Below are positions 7,416-11,541 of a stretch of DNA of 11,541 bases, in pieces. The notes under the pieces are model-generated. The model was not told where the DNA came from, did no database searches, and saw nothing but the letters and a program-made list of their open reading frames with translations. The number at the start of each line of letters is the position of its first letter. The first letter of the stretch is position 1. The DNA is from Bacteroidota bacterium (GTDB taxonomy: Bacteria > Bacteroidota > Bacteroidia > Bacteroidales > WCHB1-69): the NCBI GenBank assembly GCA_023459435.1, contig JAEWUL010000262.1, positions 1 through 11,541 on the forward strand, given 5' to 3'. The position numbers were made by a program, and so were the translations under genes.

Positions 7416-7454
7416 AACTTAAATTACTATTTCATAACTCAAAAAAATACTTCA

Positions 7455-8546
7455 ATGAAAAAACAAACTATAATATACGTTGGAATCATTTTTGTGTTTG
7501 GATTTGTTTCCATAGCAAATGGTCAGCAACCTAAAAGAATTGTTGCCTATACAACTATTTCGGAACACTTCTTTTCTATTCCATATACAACAGAATTTAA
7601 AAGATTAAACGATTTGGATTACAATAAGATGGATGTTGAAGATACCAAAATAGCTACAGAGATTGAAATTGATCAGAATCGTTTTATTACAATCACCAAA
7701 AGATATCTAAATGGAGAGCGATATGAAAATGATTATGAGAATATGATTTCTAAATCGATCACCAGAAGAGATGAAACGACTCTTTATGATCATAGAGATC
7801 AGGTTCTATATCATTACCAAAGTGGGGCAAATGATTTTTTATCGAATCCACTGTCTGAAGAGGAGATCAGAAGTTACGGTGAATTTTCAACAGGATTTCT
7901 GACACCCTACCAGCAAATGGCTGTCTATTTGAGAAATAATGGTTATAATGTGCAGTATATACCTGGCAGACAAACACTTATTGCTATCAACAGAGAGGTT
8001 GAAATCACAATCGATTATAAAAACTATTTTTATGAAATGAGATGTTTTCACCAAAATAATTTTTATTATTCCAGAACAACACAATATCAGAAATGGAATA
8101 ATTTCATCATCCCTTATATTGAAATGAATATGGTTCAGGATTCATTATCAGATGGCACCCCTTTTATCAAATCCGAGTGGATCCGCTATTTGGATTATTC
8201 AATAATTGATGAAAAAGGCCACAAAATCATAGATTATCATAATCCAGATCTGGAAGGACATAAAAATCACCATTTGGAACCTTATGAAGAGATTGTCCCA
8301 AGAGAGTTGGAGTTAGTTGTGTTCCCAAATCCAACTTTTGATCAAGTAACTGTACGTTTTCCATTCTATATGGAAGAAGAGGTCACTGTTGAAATCTCCA
8401 ATAGTTTAGGAAAAACTATATTGAAAAAGGAAGTGCTTGGAGATAAACAGATTACCATTGATTTATCCGATTATTTGGGTGGTATCTATCTGATTAAATG
8501 TATCTCGGGTGGTATTACCAAAACAGCAAAGGTTATCAAGCAATAA
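7455..8546 (+). CDS. Secreted protein with T9SS type A sorting domain, function unknown
   Basis: A 363-aa exported protein. Residues 1-23 form a signal peptide (MKKQTIIYVGIIFVFGFVSI then ANG, probable cleavage before QQ). The C-terminal ~77 residues are a type A C-terminal sorting domain of the type IX secretion system: VVFPNP at the start, VTVEISNSLGKTIL, and DLSDYLGGIYLIKC near the end. T9SS carries such proteins across the outer membrane and usually anchors or releases them at the surface. I do not recognise the middle part (about 24-285); it is rich in Tyr, Asn and charged residues and shows no catalytic motif. It is the first gene of a three-gene run, 25 bases before the hydrolase. No Shine-Dalgarno is present. 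Confidence 0.88.
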   Translation: MKKQTIIYVGIIFVFGFVSIANGQQPKRIVAYTTISEHFFSIPYTTEFKRLNDLDYNKMDVEDTKIATEIEIDQNRFITITKRYLNGERYENDYENMISKSITRRDETTLYDHRDQVLYHYQSGANDFLSNPLSEEEIRSYGEFSTGFLTPYQQMAVYLRNNGYNVQYIPGRQTLIAINREVEITIDYKNYFYEMRCFHQNNFYYSRTTQYQKWNNFIIPYIEMNMVQDSLSDGTPFIKSEWIRYLDYSIIDEKGHKIIDYHNPDLEGHKNHHLEPYEEIVPRELELVVFPNPTFDQVTVRFPFYMEEEVTVEISNSLGKTILKKEVLGDKQITIDLSDYLGGIYLIKCISGGITKTAKVIKQ

Positions 8547-8571
8547 ACTCAAAACATTAAACTCAAAAACT

Positions 8572-10131
8572 ATGAAAAAGCTTCTCTTATTGATTACTTT
8601 ACTACCGATGTTGACATCCATTGCTCAAATAGATACATCAAGAGTAAAAAATTTGATCAAGGTACATGATTTTCCTTTTACCTTGATTCCCACGCCTCAA
8701 TGGCAAGCTACTACGGTTCTTCAACAATCTGACACTAATTACCGAAGGTTATACTTTATTCACGGATTAGGAGGTGATGCGTCTTCCTGGCAACGAGCCT
8801 CAGATGCCTGTTGGGATCAATCACTCGGGATCCCGGGATTTCCTGCACGTAAAGTGGAGATCTCCAGACCCGAATACATCTATTCTACCAATACTACTTT
8901 AAATAGCGCTGCATATCATGTTAGACAACAGATCCGGAATCAATCGTTAAATGACATCCAATTGTACCAAATGAATCCAAACAGAGCGATACTGATTGGA
9001 CATAGTCAGGGGGGTATGATTATCAGATCTTTAGTCCATATGGATCTTTTGCCGGATGCTAACATTCCTGTTTTTGGCAAAGGGTATGGTGGTTTTGTTA
9101 CGATTGCATCTCCTTTACAGGGAGCTAAGATCCTCAATAACAGAGGAATGATAGAAGAGATGGCAGATGATGCCTGTACCCAACTGATGAAAGGGCCCGG
9201 TCAATCCAATATTTCATTACAATTAATACTCAAACTATTGGGGAAAGAGATGGTTTCAACAACGATTTGTGACTTGATTTCCAACAATTTACTTCCTGCA
9301 TTCTTTTCTCAATATTATGACAATATCACCAATGATTATATGGTTGGTGCTCCTGCAATCCAGGTTTTTAACAATGATACTTTATACAATGCGTACAAGA
9401 ATATGCCCAAAATTGCCATTTATGGGGTTGAACCACGGGAAAACATTTTTTGGAGAACAGCGAACTGGCTGATTAAAAACCCCAATGATGTGGGACCTTT
9501 TGAGGCTAATGAAGATTGGGAGTTTTATCATGATGTGGTCCAACCCACATACATGCAATATTCAGCGAATATGATTCACAATCTCAATCAGTTCCATGCC
9601 ATTCAATCGGTACAGAATTATGTAATTCCCTATTTATTCCCATTAACGTATATAACCAATCATCTCCTCATGAATTCCTACCAAAGGAAGTATCTGGCGT
9701 GGAAAGCGGGTGTGGATTGGTTCAATCATGCCAATGAAAACTGGGAGACCATTATAGGAGCCAGAGAGATAACAACTGTAACGGACACTGCATACTATTG
9801 TAGATCCTGTAATGTGTATCCTTTCTGGACTCTTTCTTCAGCACTACAACCATGTATAAGTAAAGGATGCAGAGTGATTTTACCCATTCCTATAACAACG
9901 CTTCAGTGGAGAATTAAAGAAAACGACGGAATCGTTATTGCTGAAAGTGCAGGAAATCTTCCCGGAGCTACAGCAATACCTCCCAGAATTTTAATTAACG
10001 ATATCCCTAAATATAATGGTTCATCACACATGCAAATCCGTAATGATGAGTATCTGAAAAGATCTTTTAATAAGTTGTTTGATGGTGAATACGGATATTT
10101 TTTTATGACACATGCCAAAAACGGACAATAA
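8572..10131 (+). CDS. Secreted alpha/beta hydrolase (lipase/esterase-like)
   Basis: A 519-aa exported serine hydrolase. The ATG at 8572 is chosen because it begins a standard signal peptide (MKKLLLLITLLPMLTSIAQ, cleavage likely after Ala18); the in-frame ATG at 8509 would overlap the upstream gene and bury the signal. Family signs: FIHGLGG (His64-Gly68, oxyanion-hole region), IGHSQGG with nucleophile Ser145, and TIASPLQGA, as in lipases and PGAP1-like enzymes. ENDGIVIAES places the likely acid at Asp452, and GSSHMQIRND the likely base at His486. So the triad Ser145-Asp452-His486 is complete. Just before the Asp lies a cysteine-rich stretch (YYCRSCNVYP to ISKGCRV, four Cys) that may form disulfides. 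The region between about 210 and 430 is long and unfamiliar, perhaps a lid. The substrate is unknown. It has no T9SS sorting domain, so it may stay periplasmic or use another signal. Confidence 0.85.
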   Translation: MKKLLLLITLLPMLTSIAQIDTSRVKNLIKVHDFPFTLIPTPQWQATTVLQQSDTNYRRLYFIHGLGGDASSWQRASDACWDQSLGIPGFPARKVEISRPEYIYSTNTTLNSAAYHVRQQIRNQSLNDIQLYQMNPNRAILIGHSQGGMIIRSLVHMDLLPDANIPVFGKGYGGFVTIASPLQGAKILNNRGMIEEMADDACTQLMKGPGQSNISLQLILKLLGKEMVSTTICDLISNNLLPAFFSQYYDNITNDYMVGAPAIQVFNNDTLYNAYKNMPKIAIYGVEPRENIFWRTANWLIKNPNDVGPFEANEDWEFYHDVVQPTYMQYSANMIHNLNQFHAIQSVQNYVIPYLFPLTYITNHLLMNSYQRKYLAWKAGVDWFNHANENWETIIGAREITTVTDTAYYCRSCNVYPFWTLSSALQPCISKGCRVILPIPITTLQWRIKENDGIVIAESAGNLPGATAIPPRILINDIPKYNGSSHMQIRNDEYLKRSFNKLFDGEYGYFFMTHAKNGQ

Positions 10132-10154
10132 CATAAACCTTTAAAATCAAAACT

Positions 10155-11441
10155 ATGAAAAAGTATTCCATTATTTTTATCCTTTTTACCCTATTAGTTT
10201 TACAATCTGCAAGTTGTACAGACCCAATCATTCCGGATAATCCAAACCATACTGGCTGGTTAAAAACGAAACTTAAATTTGTTTGGATAAAACCCATTTA
10301 TCAAGACTCTTCAGATATTTTTCAATCTGAACTCTATTTTACCGGAGATTATGTAGCTCTGGGAACCTTAGGCTATTTACCGGAAACGAAGGATAAAGGG
10401 GTGGCGATATTTCATAGAATGTCAGGATTAAAACACCCTTCATGGAGTTTTAATCCTTGTTGTATTTTAGAAGGTAATGAACCAGAAATTGAAGATTTTG
10501 CAATTGGAGGAACCCATCAAGATATTGCTTTCTTCTCAGATTTAAGTAATCTCTACGCATACAATGTCAATAATGGACAAAAAAAATGGCGTGTTTCGAT
10601 ACCTGTTTACATGCCTAGTGATAAGTTCACTACATTTGGAAATGATCTCTATCTCCCCTATTGGGCGGGTACTACCTGGAGTACAACATGGGGAAAACTA
10701 GCCCGTTATAACGCAAATACAGGAGAAAAAGAGGATCTTTTTACAATCAATGCTGTGCCTGGATACGATTTCCTTATTTTACCTCCTGTAGCGACAGTTC
10801 ATGCAAATGATACCTTGCTCATTGGACTGATCCAACACTACCGTTTTACAGATCATAATAAAATGGCATGGCTCTACTGTTATAATGTAACTCAAAAAAA
10901 GATGAAATGGGAAAACAAAAGCTTCTCCAGTGATAATGAAGATAGTAGAAACGACCCACAAATCATGAATAATGGAAAAGCATTGATTCAAACCATGAAA
11001 AGCGTCTACTGCATAGACATAGAGACCGGAACTACGGTCTGGAGTAAAGAGGGGTTATGCTTATCCATCAATAAAACTCATTTACTATACAAAGACAATA
11101 AAGTCTTCTGTAGATTGGACGATGGAAAAGTGTATTGCTGGGATGCTGAAACTGGGATGGAAATATGGCGAAACAATTCTGCTTTTGATCCGGTCGATAA
11201 AGACAATATGGTCTTATACAATGGAAAACTTTACTTCAACTCCATCTGGCAGGGCAAAGGTGTGTTAACCTGTTTATCGGCTCAAACAGGGGAACTTCTA
11301 TGGAGAGATTCGGGTCCATACGGAATGATGAAAGGGTTGTTGTTGTTGGATGAAAATCTGGGGTTTCTTTATGGGTATTGTAGAGGTTTAATTTACTGTA
11401 TTGACCTTAATAAAACGGATATTTTTATGCCTTCAAATTAA
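10155..11441 (+). CDS. Lipoprotein with PQQ-like beta-propeller repeats
   Basis: A 428-aa protein. The N-terminus MKKYSIIFILFTLLVLQSAS ends at Cys21 (QSASC), a likely lipobox although Ser at -3 is not ideal, so the protein is probably lipid-anchored in the envelope. Repeats of the form LYxYNxxTGxxxW recur at about 133-149, 182-196, 240-254, 284-300, 326-341, 371-387 and 413-424, consistent with a propeller of about seven blades of the PQQ/WD40-like type. The family includes BamB and quinoprotein dehydrogenases, but no dehydrogenase active-site residues were recognised, so a binding or scaffolding role is more likely (inference). It lies 23 bases after the hydrolase gene and ends at a strong terminator, closing the operon. 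Confidence 0.85.
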   Translation: MKKYSIIFILFTLLVLQSASCTDPIIPDNPNHTGWLKTKLKFVWIKPIYQDSSDIFQSELYFTGDYVALGTLGYLPETKDKGVAIFHRMSGLKHPSWSFNPCCILEGNEPEIEDFAIGGTHQDIAFFSDLSNLYAYNVNNGQKKWRVSIPVYMPSDKFTTFGNDLYLPYWAGTTWSTTWGKLARYNANTGEKEDLFTINAVPGYDFLILPPVATVHANDTLLIGLIQHYRFTDHNKMAWLYCYNVTQKKMKWENKSFSSDNEDSRNDPQIMNNGKALIQTMKSVYCIDIETGTTVWSKEGLCLSINKTHLLYKDNKVFCRLDDGKVYCWDAETGMEIWRNNSAFDPVDKDNMVLYNGKLYFNSIWQGKGVLTCLSAQTGELLWRDSGPYGMMKGLLLLDENLGFLYGYCRGLIYCIDLNKTDIFMPSN

Positions 11442-11446
11442 TTAAC

Positions 11447-11480
11447 AATGGGTGGAATTTGAACTCCACCCATTATTTTC
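11447..11480 (+). terminator. Terminator of the exported-protein operon
   Basis: AATGGGTGGA (11447-11456) and TCCACCCATT (11465-11474) form a perfect 10-bp stem with an eight-base loop, followed by a T-rich ATTTTC. It starts 5 bases after the propeller gene stop codon. Confidence 0.88.
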
Positions 11481-11492
11481 ATTAAAAAGTTG

Positions 11493-11500
11493 TAATTTTG
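11493..11500 (+). promoter_or_regulatory. Probable promoter of the next gene, -7 element TAATTTTG
   Basis: TAATTTTG matches TAnnTTTG and lies 18 bases before the ATG at 11519, directly after the terminator. No good -33 TTTG is seen at 19-20 bases. Confidence 0.5.
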
Positions 11501-11518
11501 CACTTTAAAAAAATCAAG

Positions 11519-11541
11519 ATGGAGACCCCTAAAACTTATAC
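11519..11541 (+). CDS. Start of an unidentified gene (partial)
   Basis: ATG at 11519 opens a frame reading METPKTY up to the window edge. The preceding promoter-like element and terminator support a new gene here. Seven residues are too few to name it. Confidence 0.5.

Larger units (their letters stand above)
7103..7454. other. Divergent intergenic region, 352 bp, with two promoters and a structured leader
   Basis: This gap separates pgk (leftward) from the exported-protein operon (rightward). From left to right it holds the pgk -7 element (7132-7139, minus strand), an A/T-rich spacer with poly-A tracts (about 7143-7208), the rightward promoter (7209-7240), a possible 34-codon ORF (7265-7369) and a hairpin with U-tract (7372-7415). 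No second promoter was seen between the hairpin and the ATG at 7455, so the operon is probably read through the leader. Confidence 0.7.

Noticed and set aside
8509..8571. Upstream ATG at 8509 as the start of the secreted hydrolase
   Set aside because: It would overlap the end of the preceding gene and place 21 residues ahead of a textbook signal peptide starting at 8572.

Overview
The window looks like a chromosomal segment of an AT-rich member of the Bacteroidota, most likely Flavobacteriales-like. Evidence: one protein ends in a type A C-terminal sorting domain of the type IX secretion system (T9SS), start codons lack Shine-Dalgarno sequences, and several promoters match the Bacteroidota sigma factor pattern (TTTG, about 19 bases, TAnnTTTG). 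No tRNA, rRNA, CRISPR array or insertion sequence was seen.

Left part (1-2442): the last 45 codons of a TonB-like protein, a hairpin terminator, then a complete methylmalonyl-CoA mutase large subunit (mutB) with its own promoter. The small subunit gene is not next to it.

Middle-left (2504-4433): a wrecked type II restriction-modification cassette on the same strand as mutB. The C5-cytosine methyltransferase keeps nearly all family motifs but carries three nonsense codons and two frameshifts. The Bpu10I-like endonuclease behind it keeps its catalytic core in one open frame and appears to have lost only its N-terminus, through one frameshift. The cassette is visibly poorer in G+C than mutB and looks horizontally acquired and then silenced. 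Its last stop codon shares the palindrome TTATAA with the stop of rdgB on the other strand.

Middle-right, minus strand (7102 down to 4428): housekeeping genes pgk (glycolysis), a DUF177/YceD protein, rpmF (ribosomal protein L32, 57 aa) and rdgB (house-cleaning nucleotide pyrophosphatase). yceD-rpmF form a short operon with an excellent promoter (TTTG-N19-TATATTTG) and a strong terminator.

Right part, plus strand (7209-11441): an operon of three exported proteins: a T9SS cargo protein of unknown function, a secreted alpha/beta hydrolase with a recognisable Ser-Asp-His triad, and a lipoprotein with PQQ-like beta-propeller repeats. Its roughly 200-base leader holds a 34-codon ORF whose stop codon abuts a stable hairpin, a geometry that could act as an attenuator. 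The operon ends at a perfect 10-bp terminator. The window closes on the promoter and first codons of another gene.

The most interesting points are the asymmetric decay of the restriction-modification pair, the leader of the secreted operon, and the three-gene exported module itself.
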